50,841 nucleotides of DNA, from contig USDK01000015.1 of assembly GCA_900553355.1 (NCBI GenBank), positions 1 through 50,841 on the forward strand, written 5' to 3'. The DNA comes from an uncultured Lachnospiraceae bacterium. GTDB lineage: Bacteria > Bacillota > Clostridia > Lachnospirales > Lachnospiraceae. The translations under genes were made by a program, and so were the position numbers. Shown piece by piece: positions 15,817 to 24,252 of the stretch; position 1 is the stretch's first letter, and each line of letters starts with the position of its first letter. The notes under the pieces are model-generated. The model searched no databases and was not told the DNA's origin. It saw nothing but the letters and a program-made list of their open reading frames with translations.

Positions 15817-17250
15817 TTAAATCTGTTCAAACTCATAACGCAGGTGAGGATGCCTTGCGGCCTCTACCTCATCCAGCCTGGTTACCGGTGTGGTAACAGG
15901 CGCCTCATGGAGCCGCTCCGGGTCATGTACAGCCAGATCATAAAGATCTCTGAGGACTTCCACCGCATGATCCAGAGTCTCTTTGGATTCTGTTTCTGTC
16001 GGCTCCACCATCAATGCTTCATCTACAATCAGCGGAAAATACATTGTCGGAGGATGAATCCCATGATCCAGAAGTCCTTTGGCAATATCCATAGCCGAAA
16101 CACCTGTCTGTTTCTTTAACTGTGAAAGGCTCATGACAAACTCATGCATACAGATTTCTGTATAAGCCATAGGATAAAGATCTTTGAGCTTCTCCATCAT
16201 GTAATTGGCGTTCAGCACAGCATTCTGACTGGCCTTTGGAATCCCTTCCCGGCCAAGTGTCAGGATATAGGTCAACGCACGCACTACAACCAGAAAGTTT
16301 CCATAAAAACTCTTTACCTCACCGATACTTTTTGATGGTTTTACAAAGGAGAGTTCATCTGTTCCTTCCACCAGTACAGAAGGCAGATAATCCGCAAGAA
16401 AGTCTTTGCAGCCCACCGGACCGCTTCCCGGCCCGCCTCCTCCGTGGGGTGTGGAAAATGTTTTATGAAGATTTAAATGGATCACATCAAACCCCATGTC
16501 TCCCGGCCGTACAATTCCCATGACTGCATTCAGATTCGCGCCGTCATAATAACACAATCCGCCGCATTCATGTACAATATCTGTGATCTTACGGATATTT
16601 TTATCAAAAAGCCCTACTGTATTTGGATTTGTCAGCATCAGTCCTGCTACATCATCGCCTGCCGCCTCTTTTAGTTTATCAAGATCTACACAGCCGTCAG
16701 GTCCGGAAGGGATGCTGACCACCTTATAGCCTGCCATAGCAGCACTGGCCGGATTGGTTCCATGGGCGGAGTCCGGCACCAGTATCTTTTTCCTCTTGTG
16801 ATCCTGACGGCTTTCATGATAAGCCTTGATCAGAAGAAGTCCGGTAAATTCTCCGTGAGCGCCTGCTGCCGGCTGAAATGTCATATGATCCATGCCGGTG
16901 ATCTCACAGAGCAGTTTCTCCGCTGTCTGGATGACTTCCATGCATCCCTGGGCCGTATGCTGAGGCTGCAGCGGATGGATTTCCGTAAATCCTGGAAGGC
17001 CGGCCATCTCATTATTGATCTGCGGATTATATTTCATGGTACAGGATCCCAGCGGATAAAAGCCGTCATTTACACCGTGAGATTTTTTGGCAAGCTCAGA
17101 GTAATGTCTGCTAAGTTCTCCTTCAGAAAGTTCTGGCAGATGCAGCCGCTTATGCCTGGCATCTTTTTCCTCTAAGGCAGCCACCGGGACGTCACAGCCA
17201 GGAAGCAGACAGCATCCCCTGCCTTCTCTACTTTTTTCAAATATCAGCAT
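15817..17250 (-). CDS. gcvPB: Glycine dehydrogenase (decarboxylating) subunit 2
   Basis: PLP-bearing half of the split P protein, which decarboxylates glycine and passes aminomethyl to lipoyl-GcvH. The 477-residue product contains the PLP lysine K263 in HLNLHKTFSTPHGGGGPGSG, the signature FYPLGSCTMKYNP near residues 64-76 and VPDSAHGTNPASA near 158. Length fits the family (about 480-490). It starts 3 bp after gcvPA ends, suggesting tight translational coupling for a 1:1 complex. Confidence 0.97.
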   Translation of the reverse strand: MLIFEKSREGRGCCLLPGCDVPVAALEEKDARHKRLHLPELSEGELSRHYSELAKKSHGVNDGFYPLGSCTMKYNPQINNEMAGLPGFTEIHPLQPQHTAQGCMEVIQTAEKLLCEITGMDHMTFQPAAGAHGEFTGLLLIKAYHESRQDHKRKKILVPDSAHGTNPASAAMAGYKVVSIPSGPDGCVDLDKLKEAAGDDVAGLMLTNPNTVGLFDKNIRKITDIVHECGGLCYYDGANLNAVMGIVRPGDMGFDVIHLNLHKTFSTPHGGGGPGSGPVGCKDFLADYLPSVLVEGTDELSFVKPSKSIGEVKSFYGNFLVVVRALTYILTLGREGIPKASQNAVLNANYMMEKLKDLYPMAYTEICMHEFVMSLSQLKKQTGVSAMDIAKGLLDHGIHPPTMYFPLIVDEALMVEPTETESKETLDHAVEVLRDLYDLAVHDPERLHEAPVTTPVTRLDEVEAARHPHLRYEFEQI

Positions 17251-17253
17251 GCA

Positions 17254-18564
17254 TCACACCTCCTTTAAAATCCGGACAACCTTGTCCATCTCTTCTTTTG
17301 TATTCATCTCTGTGCAGCACCAGAGAATCCTGGTTTCGTCCAGAGGTTTTCCTCCAAGAATATCTTCTTTTTCCAGTGCTTCCAGCACCTGTTTGGCCGG
17401 TATCCCGGAATCAGTCACAAACTCATGGAAATATGCCTTCTTATTCTCTACCGCAAACCCGATCTTTTCCAGTTCTCCTGCCAGGTAATGTGCTTTTGAC
17501 ATGCACTGCTGTGCGGCATTTTTCAATCCTTCATTCCCCATCGCCGCAAGATATACGCCTACAGCAAGCGCGCACAGCGCCTGATTGGAACAAATGTTGC
17601 TGGATGCTTTTTCCCGGCGGATATGCTGTTCTCTCGCCTGCAGGGTCAGTACATATCCAGTCTTTCCATTCCTGTCTTTTGTCTCTCCAACGATGCGGCC
17701 CGGCAGCTTTCGCATCATAGATTCTACACAGGCCATAAAGCCGAGGTAAGGTCCTCCAAACGCAAGAGGAAGTCCCAGCGGCTGTCCTTCTCCCACTGCC
17801 ACATCTGCTCCATACTCCCGGGGCGTTTTTAAGATTGCCAGAGATATGGGATTAACGCCCATCACCAGTCTGGCTCCGGCTTCGTGCGTAATCTCAGCAA
17901 TCTCTTCTGCTTCCTCCAGGTTTCCATAATAGTTTGGATGCTGGATATAGACACAGGCTGTCCCGTTATCAATATGCTTCTTCAGATACTCAAGATCTGT
18001 GGCGCCTTCTCTTTCGGGAATGATCTCCAGCTCCATTTCATTGCCAAAGCAATATGTTTTGACAGTTTCGAGGATTTCCGGCTGGATTGCTGCCGATACA
18101 AGCGCCTTCCCTCTTTTTCTGTCCCTGCACATCGCAATTCCTTCTGCGGCTGCTGTAGCGCCGTCATAGACGGATGCATTTGACACATCCATTCCCGTCA
18201 GATCACAGATCATGGTCTGATACTCAAAGATAGACTGCAGAATTCCCTGACTGATTTCTGCCTGATAAGGGGTATATGCAGTCATCAGATTTTCTTTTGA
18301 AGTCACGCTTTTAACAATAGAAGGGATATAATGCCGATAAGCCCCGGCGCCCCGGAATATGGTTGGAAATATTTTATTTTTGCCAGCAGTTTTTTCCATT
18401 TTTCTGCGGACTTCCAGTTCTGACATTCCAGAAGGAATATTTAATCCATCCTTCACCCTGACATCATCAGGGATATGTGCAAATAACTCTTCCACAGACT
18501 GGTATCCGATCTCTTCCAGCATCTTTTTTTGTTCTTTGTCTGTATTCGGAACATAGCTTCCCAT
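17254..18564 (-). CDS. gcvPA: Glycine dehydrogenase (decarboxylating) subunit 1
   Basis: Partner of GcvPB in the two-subunit glycine decarboxylase found in Firmicutes and archaea. The 436-residue product shows the family N terminus (YVPNTDKEQKKMLEEIG), the segment FRGAGAYRHYIPSIV, TAYTPYQAEISQGILQSIFE and YDGATAAAEG, and lacks a PLP lysine, as expected for subunit 1. It lies 24 bp after gcvH and 3 bp before gcvPB. Confidence 0.96.
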   Translation of the reverse strand: MGSYVPNTDKEQKKMLEEIGYQSVEELFAHIPDDVRVKDGLNIPSGMSELEVRRKMEKTAGKNKIFPTIFRGAGAYRHYIPSIVKSVTSKENLMTAYTPYQAEISQGILQSIFEYQTMICDLTGMDVSNASVYDGATAAAEGIAMCRDRKRGKALVSAAIQPEILETVKTYCFGNEMELEIIPEREGATDLEYLKKHIDNGTACVYIQHPNYYGNLEEAEEIAEITHEAGARLVMGVNPISLAILKTPREYGADVAVGEGQPLGLPLAFGGPYLGFMACVESMMRKLPGRIVGETKDRNGKTGYVLTLQAREQHIRREKASSNICSNQALCALAVGVYLAAMGNEGLKNAAQQCMSKAHYLAGELEKIGFAVENKKAYFHEFVTDSGIPAKQVLEALEKEDILGGKPLDETRILWCCTEMNTKEEMDKVVRILKEV

Positions 18565-18588
18565 GGTGTCCCACCACCTTTCTGTCTT

Positions 18589-18966
18589 TTACTGTTCGTT
18601 CTCTACATAGGCCTGATACTCTTCTCCCGTCAATAGTTCCTCCCGGTCAGTAATGTCTTTTACTTTAATAAACCACGCATCATAAGGTGCTTCATTGATC
18701 GATTCCGGGGCATCTAAAAGCTCTTCGTTAATCTCTGCAACCACCCCGGTTACCGGTGCATAGACATCGGATACTGCCTTCACAGACTCTACATCCGCAA
18801 AAGCCTCGCCTACTGTCACCTCATCTCCTTCTTCCGGAAGATTGACAAATACCAGATCGCCAAGCTCAGACTGTGCGTAATCCGTAAGGCCGATCACGCA
18901 GACTCCGTCTTCCTCTTTTACCCACTCATGTGATTTTGAATACTTTAATCCTTCTCTTAATTCCAT
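18589..18966 (-). CDS. gcvH: Glycine cleavage system H protein
   Basis: Lipoyl carrier that shuttles the aminomethyl group from P to T protein and electrons to L protein. The 125-residue product has the normal length, the N-terminal YSKSHEWV, and the lipoylation site K63 in DVESVKAVSDVYAP. It follows gcvT by 42 bp. The lplA gene three genes downstream supplies the enzyme that would lipoylate it. Confidence 0.97.
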   Translation of the reverse strand: MELREGLKYSKSHEWVKEEDGVCVIGLTDYAQSELGDLVFVNLPEEGDEVTVGEAFADVESVKAVSDVYAPVTGVVAEINEELLDAPESINEAPYDAWFIKVKDITDREELLTGEEYQAYVENEQ

Positions 18967-19008
18967 TTTCCTTCTCCCTTTCTTTTTAATCTTTATATGT
19001 ATCAGTTA

Positions 19009-20097
19009 CTATTTGCTCCGCTTATAAAATGGGAGCGGCACAATTTCAGCCTCCACCATCCGGCCGCGGACATCTACGCTGACCTTTGTTCCCGGCTCTG
19101 TATACTCTTTTTCCAGAAGAGCCATTCCCACCGGATAGCCAAGATATGGGCAGTGAGTCCCTGATGTAACATGCCCCACTTTTTTCCCTTCTGCATACAC
19201 ATCCTGTTCCTCCCGGATGATCCCCCTTCCGGTCACCTTCAGACCGACACGGCTTATTGCTGGTTCACCTCGTTTTTCCAGAGCACTTTTCCCGATGAAA
19301 TCTTCTTTATTCATCTTCACCGCGAATTTAAGGCCCGTCTCCAGAGGAGTGATCTCATCATTCATCTCATGACCGTAAAGTGGCATGGCGGCCTCCATTC
19401 GAAGGGTATCTCTCGCACCAAGGCCACAGGGGATCAGTCCTTCCTCTTTTCCGGTTTCCAGCAAGAAATCCCACATTTTCTGCGCATCCTCACTTGCCAG
19501 ATATAATTCTACACCGTCCTCACCGGTATAACCCGTCTTGGATATGATGCAGGGGATTCCTCCTACCTCGGTATCGAAGACAGCGTGATAATATTTTTGT
19601 GGAATATGATCCTCTGGGGTAATCTTTTTCAGGATTTCCATTGCTTTTGGTCCTTGCAGTGCCAGCTGTGCATAAGATTCTGACACATCTGTAAATGTGA
19701 CTTCACCAAACTGATGATCCAGCATCCACTGATAGTCTTTATCTTTGTTTGCCGCATTCACCACGATAAAGTAGCATCCGTCACATTTCTTATACACGAT
19801 CAGATCATCGACCGTGCCGCCGTTTTCATTACACATAGGACTGTATCTTGCCTGTCCGTCCACCAGATTGTCATAATTGTTGGTCAGCAGCATCTGCAGA
19901 TTTGCAAGAGCATCTTTTCCTTCACACAGAACTTCTCCCATATGGGATACATCAAAGAGGCCGGCCTGTGTCCGGACCGCCATGTGTTCCTTGATGACTC
20001 CTGTTCCATATTGGACGGGCAGCAGGTACCCTCCAAAAGGTACGATCTTGCCTCCTGCTTTTACATGTGCTTCATAGAGTGGCGTTTTTCGTTCCAT
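19009..20097 (-). CDS. gcvT: Aminomethyltransferase (glycine cleavage T protein)
   Basis: Releases ammonia from the aminomethyl-lipoyl arm of GcvH and transfers the C1 unit to THF, giving methylene-THF. The 362-residue product has the family N terminus (TPLYEAHVKAGGKIVPFGG), the THF-binding MGEV/ARYSPMCNENGGTVDDL region, GLGARDTLRMEAAMPLYGHE and the C-terminal barrel domain (GTKVSVDVRGR). It is the first gene of the operon, directly after the glycine riboswitch and terminator, with AAGGAGGATTATC before the ATG. Confidence 0.97.
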   Translation of the reverse strand: MERKTPLYEAHVKAGGKIVPFGGYLLPVQYGTGVIKEHMAVRTQAGLFDVSHMGEVLCEGKDALANLQMLLTNNYDNLVDGQARYSPMCNENGGTVDDLIVYKKCDGCYFIVVNAANKDKDYQWMLDHQFGEVTFTDVSESYAQLALQGPKAMEILKKITPEDHIPQKYYHAVFDTEVGGIPCIISKTGYTGEDGVELYLASEDAQKMWDFLLETGKEEGLIPCGLGARDTLRMEAAMPLYGHEMNDEITPLETGLKFAVKMNKEDFIGKSALEKRGEPAISRVGLKVTGRGIIREEQDVYAEGKKVGHVTSGTHCPYLGYPVGMALLEKEYTEPGTKVSVDVRGRMVEAEIVPLPFYKRSK

Positions 20098-20141
20098 GAT
20101 AATCCTCCTTTTTGATTTTTCACAGAATACCTCCCTGTAAC

Positions 20142-20186
20142 AAAAAAACAGGAGATATGTTCTGCATCAGAATCAATATCTCCCTG
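20142..20186 (-). terminator. Intrinsic terminator of the glycine riboswitch
   Basis: On the minus strand, CAGGGAGATAT pairs with ATATCTCCTG (one bulged G) and is followed by TTTTTTTG. It lies between the aptamer and the gcvT ribosome binding site, the classical expression platform for a transcription-terminating ON switch. Confidence 0.9.
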
Positions 20187-20204
20187 TTTGCTTCCAGAGC
20201 TTCG

Positions 20205-20312
20205 TCCTCATCCAATTCCTTTGCCTGAGAGTTTCAAGTCATGCTCTTGCCCCTTCGGCGCTATAGACTGATCATTTGCTTTGCTATAGTCTCTCTTGGA
20301 TTTCTCAACCGA
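20205..20312 (-). promoter_or_regulatory. Glycine riboswitch (single aptamer)
   Basis: The minus strand carries the aptamer core: GCGCCGAAGGGGCAAG and CTCTCAGGCAAAGGA, preceded by AGAGAG. A 6-bp P1, ATCCAA (20296-20301) with TTGGAT (20210-20215), closes it. I find only one complete aptamer; the 3' flank (GGATGAGGACGAAGCTCTGG, about 20193-20213) may be the ghost-aptamer element known from singlet glycine riboswitches. With the terminator downstream, glycine binding should allow read-through into the gcv/one-carbon operon. Confidence 0.93.
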
Positions 20313-20329
20313 TGTTTTTATCTGCTCTT

Positions 20330-20358
20330 ATTATAATAAGCCTTAAATTTTCTGTCAA
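20330..20358 (-). promoter_or_regulatory. Promoter of the gcv / one-carbon operon
   Basis: Perfect consensus on the minus strand: TTGACA (20353-20358), 17 bp, TATAAT (20330-20335), about 20 bp before the riboswitch. The strength of this promoter suits control by attenuation. Confidence 0.9.
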
Positions 20359-20470
20359 TAATTGTCTTTGTTTTAACGTTTATGTTTTGCAATTAACATT
20401 CTCCTGTATTTTTCTGAATATTTTCTTCTTGAAACATAATGAAAAAGATAGAATTACGTATAAAATTTCA

Positions 20471-20499
20471 TTGACATCATCAGAAATACCCCTTATAAT
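20471..20499 (+). promoter_or_regulatory. Promoter of tRNA-Leu
   Basis: Perfect consensus TTGACA (20471-20476), 17 bp, TATAAT (20494-20499), 24 bp before the tRNA. It is divergent from the gcv promoter 112 bp away; the AT-rich bases 20359-20470 between them hold no gene that I can see. Confidence 0.9.
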
Positions 20500-20523
20500 A
20501 AGCTTTGCTACGAAAAAATATAA

Positions 20524-20606
20524 GCGGATGTGGCGGAATGGCAGACGCACAAGACTCAAAATCTTGCGGGAGCAATCTCGTGTGGGTTCAAGTCCCACCA
20601 TCCGCA
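20524..20606 (+). tRNA. tRNA-Leu (anticodon CAA)
   Basis: An 83-nt cloverleaf with acceptor GCGGATG/CATCCGC plus discriminator A, anticodon stem CAAGA/TCTTG with loop CTCAAAA (anticodon CAA, reads UUG), a long class II variable arm (around CGGGAGCAATCTCG) and T arm GTGGG-TTCAAGT-CCCAC. The 3' CCA is not encoded. It has its own promoter and terminator. Confidence 0.97.
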
Positions 20607-20613
20607 TTCCATT

Positions 20614-20650
20614 AAAAAAGCTCTTTGGATACACCAAAGAGCTTTTTCCT
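20614..20650. terminator. Bidirectional terminator between tRNA-Leu and lysA
   Basis: AAAAAGCTCTTTGG pairs with CCAAAGAGCTTTTT around a short loop, with T runs on both strands, serving tRNA-Leu on the plus strand and lysA on the minus strand. Confidence 0.9.
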
Positions 20651-20656
20651 TTTTCT

Positions 20657-21952
20657 CTATTTTTCTGTCATTTCCTTACTTTTTGCAATCAGTTTCCGGC
20701 CAATATCAAAGCAGTCAAATGTGGCAAAATAGTCTGCCGGCGTCTCCGCTCTGCGGATCATCTGAACCGTTCCGTCCTCTTTTAAAAGAAGTTCTGCGGA
20801 CTTCAGCTTTCCATTATAGTTGTATCCCATGGAAAAACCGTGAGCACCCGTATCATGGATGATCAGATAGTCGCCGGGCTCAATTTCCGGAAGCATCCGG
20901 TCAATGGCAAACTTGTCATTATTTTCACATAAAGATCCTACCACATCATATTTGTGGTCACAGTGTGCATTTTCCTTCCCGGCCACTGTGATATGGTGAT
21001 AAGCGCCGTACATGGCCGGACGCATCAGATTAACCGCGCAGGCGTCCACACCGATATATTCCTTGTAAGTATGTTTTTCATGGATTGCTTTTGTAACCAG
21101 GCATCCGTAGGGTCCCATCATAAAGCGGCCAAGCTCCGTGTAAATGGCCACATCTCCCATTCCTGCAGGCGCCAGCACTTCTTCATATACTCTTCTTACG
21201 CCGTCTCCGATGATACGGATATCATTCGGCTCCTGATCCGGCGTATAAGGGATCCCGATCCCACCGGAAAGATTGATGAATTTGATATGGGCTCCGGTTT
21301 CCTTCTGAAGTCTGACCGCCACCTCAAACAAAATCTTTGCCAGCATCGGATAATATTCATTAGTTACAGTATTGCTGGCAAGGAATGCATGGATACCAAA
21401 TTCTTTGGCTCCTTTTCCCTTCAGGACCCGAAAAGCCTCAAACAGCTGTTCCGTTGTCATGCCGTACTTGGCATCTCCCGGATTATCCATGATGTCATTG
21501 CTGATCTTGAAAAGTCCTCCCGGATTATAACGGCAGCTGATCGTTTCCGGAATATGGCCGATAGCCTTCTCCAAAAATTCAATATGGGTAAAGTCATCCA
21601 GGTTGATCACTGCTCCCAGCTGGTCTGCATATACAAATTCCTCGGCCGGAGTATCATTAGAAGAAAACATGATCTCCTCTCCCCTGGCTCCGACAGCATC
21701 AGAAAGCATCAGCTCTGTCATAGATGAGCAGTCGCAGCCGCAGCCATATTCTCTTAAAATGTCGATCAAAAACGGATTCGGGGTTGCCTTTACCGCAAAA
21801 TACTCACGGAATCCGGGATTCCAGGAAAAAGCCTCCTTTAAAGCCTTCATATTTTCCCGGATACCCTTCTCGTCATAGAGATGGAATGGAGTCGGATACT
21901 CCTTTACTATCTCTTCCAACTGTTCCTTTGTCACAAATGTTTCTTTTTTCAT
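20657..21952 (-). CDS. lysA: Diaminopimelate decarboxylase
   Basis: PLP enzyme (alanine-racemase fold) that decarboxylates meso-diaminopimelate to L-lysine. The 431-residue product has the PLP lysine K55 in YFAVKATPNP, a cofactor-phosphate region LSGGIGIPY in the middle, the domain end GVDACAVNLMRPAMYGAYHH and the active-site CEN of SLCENNDKF. The CEN and RPAMYGAYH motifs favour LysA over ornithine/arginine decarboxylases. Its ATG overlaps the stop of the upstream trmB-like gene by 4 bases, so the two are co-translated; no lysine riboswitch is seen. Confidence 0.88.
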   Translation of the reverse strand: MKKETFVTKEQLEEIVKEYPTPFHLYDEKGIRENMKALKEAFSWNPGFREYFAVKATPNPFLIDILREYGCGCDCSSMTELMLSDAVGARGEEIMFSSNDTPAEEFVYADQLGAVINLDDFTHIEFLEKAIGHIPETISCRYNPGGLFKISNDIMDNPGDAKYGMTTEQLFEAFRVLKGKGAKEFGIHAFLASNTVTNEYYPMLAKILFEVAVRLQKETGAHIKFINLSGGIGIPYTPDQEPNDIRIIGDGVRRVYEEVLAPAGMGDVAIYTELGRFMMGPYGCLVTKAIHEKHTYKEYIGVDACAVNLMRPAMYGAYHHITVAGKENAHCDHKYDVVGSLCENNDKFAIDRMLPEIEPGDYLIIHDTGAHGFSMGYNYNGKLKSAELLLKEDGTVQMIRRAETPADYFATFDCFDIGRKLIAKSKEMTEK

Positions 21953-22665
21953 GCTTTACTTTTCTCCTCTTGTAATGATAATAATTTGATCTCATTTCCC
22001 AGTGCAGTTTTATATAACTCTACGAAATTCTTCTGTCCGGAATACAGGCAGGTATTCATGCTTCCCTCCCCATATTCTCCGGTCAGCACGTAGCGCGAAT
22101 CTGTAATCACACCGATCTGCATCCCTCTGCTTTTGCCCACATATACTTTCGCTCCGGCCAGCGTAACCGGTTGGTCAGTCACGATCACGACCTTCTTTTT
22201 CCCTCTGCGAAGCTCCTCCAGTTCACGTACGAAAAGCAGCAGATAATTCCTGGTACAGCTGATATAGACCCTCTGCTCTGCCTTATCCAGAAGATTGCGG
22301 ATCTTATCCAGAATATTTCTGGCACCTTCAATCGTAATATAGCCCTCCACATGAGGCTTTTCCGATGGAACATGGATCTCCAGCCAGCGCCTTGCTTCTT
22401 CCATATGCCGGATACGGTTTTTGCAGAACTCTTCCACCGGAACCGGCACATACTTACGGGTTGTTCCCTCTTCCACAAGATAGGACGCACCCTTCTCTGT
22501 CATGCTGGCAAGAGAGTTATATGCATTAGAACGGGAAATCCCCGTCAACTTCGCCACCTCATATCCTGTCATCTTTCCCTCTCCGAGAAGACACTGGTAT
22601 ATCGTCGCCTCCTGCCTTGTCAGTCCGAACTCCATCAATCGTTCTACAAATGTGACCTTTTCCAT
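21949..22665 (-). CDS. TrmB-family transcriptional regulator
   Basis: The 238-residue product has an N-terminal winged helix (about 1-80; GLTRQEATIYQCLL, then a recognition helix in TGISRSNAYNSLASM) typical of TrmB/sugar-specific regulators, and a C-terminal effector domain (about 105-235) with VEGYITIEGARNILDKI and VYISCTRNYLLLF, the PLD-like fold region of the family. Ribosome binding site AGAGGTGATGAG precedes the ATG. It is translationally coupled to lysA. An inverted repeat overlapping its promoter could be its own operator. The effector is unknown; TrmB members usually sense sugars, so pairing with lysA is unusual. Confidence 0.82.
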   Translation of the reverse strand: MEKVTFVERLMEFGLTRQEATIYQCLLGEGKMTGYEVAKLTGISRSNAYNSLASMTEKGASYLVEEGTTRKYVPVPVEEFCKNRIRHMEEARRWLEIHVPSEKPHVEGYITIEGARNILDKIRNLLDKAEQRVYISCTRNYLLLFVRELEELRRGKKKVVIVTDQPVTLAGAKVYVGKSRGMQIGVITDSRYVLTGEYGEGSMNTCLYSGQKNFVELYKTALGNEIKLLSLQEEKSKA

Positions 22666-22679
22666 CTCATCACCTCTTT

Positions 22680-22701
22680 AGTAGTTCTCTATGGGAACAC
22701 T
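22680..22701. promoter_or_regulatory. Candidate operator for the TrmB-like regulator
   Basis: Imperfect inverted repeat AGTAGTTC-TCTATGG-GAACACT, spanning the transcription start region and touching the -10 of the trmB-lysA promoter. The placement fits autorepression; that is inference from position and symmetry only. Confidence 0.4.
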
Positions 22702-22727
22702 ATAAAATATCTCTGCCTGTCTGTCAA
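22699..22727 (-). promoter_or_regulatory. Promoter of trmB-lysA
   Basis: Minus-strand TTGACA (22722-22727), 17 bp, TATAGT (22699-22704), about 35 bp upstream of the regulator start. Confidence 0.85.
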
Positions 22728-22756
22728 TATATTTCATTGAGAAAAACTGTCTATTA

Positions 22757-22792
22757 ACAAAAGATGCCAGGAGAATTTTTCATCCTGACATC
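22757..22792 (-). terminator. Terminator downstream of pyk
   Basis: GATGTCAGGA pairs with TCCTGGCATC (10 bp, one G-U) and is followed by TTTTGTT on the minus strand, just after the pyk stop. Confidence 0.8.
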
Positions 22793-22800
22793 CTGTACAT

Positions 22801-24234
22801 TTATACCACTGTAATCTGCATCATATTGCTGACTCCCTCTTTTTGCGCAACAATATGAGGAGAAGGGATACCTGCCGTCAATACCACCACATCTCCCGGC
22901 TCTACGATCTGTTTTGCAAGCACCAGCTCAATCGCTCCGTTACATACATCTTCTGTTGTCTTGAACTCCAGAGACTTCATCGGTCTTACACCCCAGTAAA
23001 TCTGCATCCGGCGCATAATCTCCTCGTTCGGAGTCACTCCGATGATCTCCGTATCCGGCTTAAATTTAGACACAACTCTTGCTGTGGCTCCAGACACGGA
23101 AGGCGTAATAATACACTTTGCTCTCAGATTATGAGCTGTCGTCACCGTGGCATGACACAGCGCGCTTGACGTACTCTTCATACGCTGTTCTTCCGCTTTG
23201 CGCATGATCAGGTCATAATCCAGATGCTTTTCTGTACTTTCAACGATATGTACCATCATCTGCAGTGCTTCCACCGGATACTTGCCGGAAGCGGTCTCTC
23301 CGGAGAGCATCACGGCATCTGTCCCGTCATACACCGCATTAGCTACGTCAGTCACCTCTGCTCTGGTCGGACGTGGATTACGGATCATGGAATCCAGCAT
23401 CTGAGTCGCTGTAATCACCGGCCGATAGTTGTCATTACATTTCTGAATGATCATCTTCTGCAGATAAGGCACATTTTCCGGCGGGATCTCTACTCCAAGA
23501 TCTCCTCTTGCGATCATGATGCCGTCTGAACAGCGGATGATCTCATCAATATTCTGAATGCCTTCTGCGTTCTCGATCTTGGCGATAATCGGAATATAAG
23601 GGGCCTTCAGTTCTTTCAGGTATGCCCGGATCTCCAGAATACACTCTGCATTTCTTACAAACGAAGCTGCTATGAAATCAATTTTCTGCTCTACGCCAAA
23701 TTTAATATCTTCTTTGTCCTTCTCTGTAATCGCCGGAAGCCTTACCGGTACGTTGGGCACGTTGACCCCTTTGCGTTCTCCCAGTTCGCCGCCATTGACT
23801 ACTGTACAGACAATATCCTGGCCATTTTTACTTTTAACCTTCAGTTCAATCAGTCCGTCGTCGATCAGAATCGTGCTTCCGGGCTGTACATCATCCACCA
23901 GTCCGTCATAAGTGATCGATACTTTTGATTCATCTCCTTCAATCTCTTCAGAAGTCAGCGTAAAAGTCTGATTTTCCTGCAGCGTGATCTTTTCTCCGCC
24001 TTTTAATACACCTGTCCGGATCTCCGGACCTTTCGTGTCCAAAAGGATCGCCACCGGAATCTTTTCCTCTGAACGGATTTTTTTCAACAGATCCATACGT
24101 TCTTTATGCTCTTCATGAGATCCGTGGGAAAAATTGAACCTTGCCACATCCATGCCGCTTTTGATCAGCTTTCTGAGCACTTCTGCGTCTTTAATCCCTG
24201 GTCCCATTGTACAGATAATCTTCGTCTTTTTCAT
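22801..24234 (-). CDS. pyk: Pyruvate kinase
   Basis: Converts phosphoenolpyruvate + ADP to pyruvate + ATP in glycolysis. The 477-residue product has domain A/B/C organisation: N-terminal KTKIICTMGPGIKD, RFNFSHG, the signature IARGDLGVEIP and ATQMLDSMIRNPRPTRAE, then the C domain ending near GIPSPHI. It lacks the extra C-terminal PEP-utiliser domain found in Bacillus Pyk. The ATG at 24234 has GAGGAGGAG upstream; a TTG two codons earlier is unlikely. It lies 18 bp after the rhomboid-like gene and appears to be transcribed with it. Confidence 0.96.
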   Translation of the reverse strand: MKKTKIICTMGPGIKDAEVLRKLIKSGMDVARFNFSHGSHEEHKERMDLLKKIRSEEKIPVAILLDTKGPEIRTGVLKGGEKITLQENQTFTLTSEEIEGDESKVSITYDGLVDDVQPGSTILIDDGLIELKVKSKNGQDIVCTVVNGGELGERKGVNVPNVPVRLPAITEKDKEDIKFGVEQKIDFIAASFVRNAECILEIRAYLKELKAPYIPIIAKIENAEGIQNIDEIIRCSDGIMIARGDLGVEIPPENVPYLQKMIIQKCNDNYRPVITATQMLDSMIRNPRPTRAEVTDVANAVYDGTDAVMLSGETASGKYPVEALQMMVHIVESTEKHLDYDLIMRKAEEQRMKSTSSALCHATVTTAHNLRAKCIITPSVSGATARVVSKFKPDTEIIGVTPNEEIMRRMQIYWGVRPMKSLEFKTTEDVCNGAIELVLAKQIVEPGDVVVLTAGIPSPHIVAQKEGVSNMMQITVV

Positions 24235-24252
24235 CTTCAATCTTCTCCTCCT

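Noticed and set aside
20190..20312. Tandem glycine riboswitch
   Set aside because: Only one complete aptamer core is visible; the second element is at most a ghost stem.
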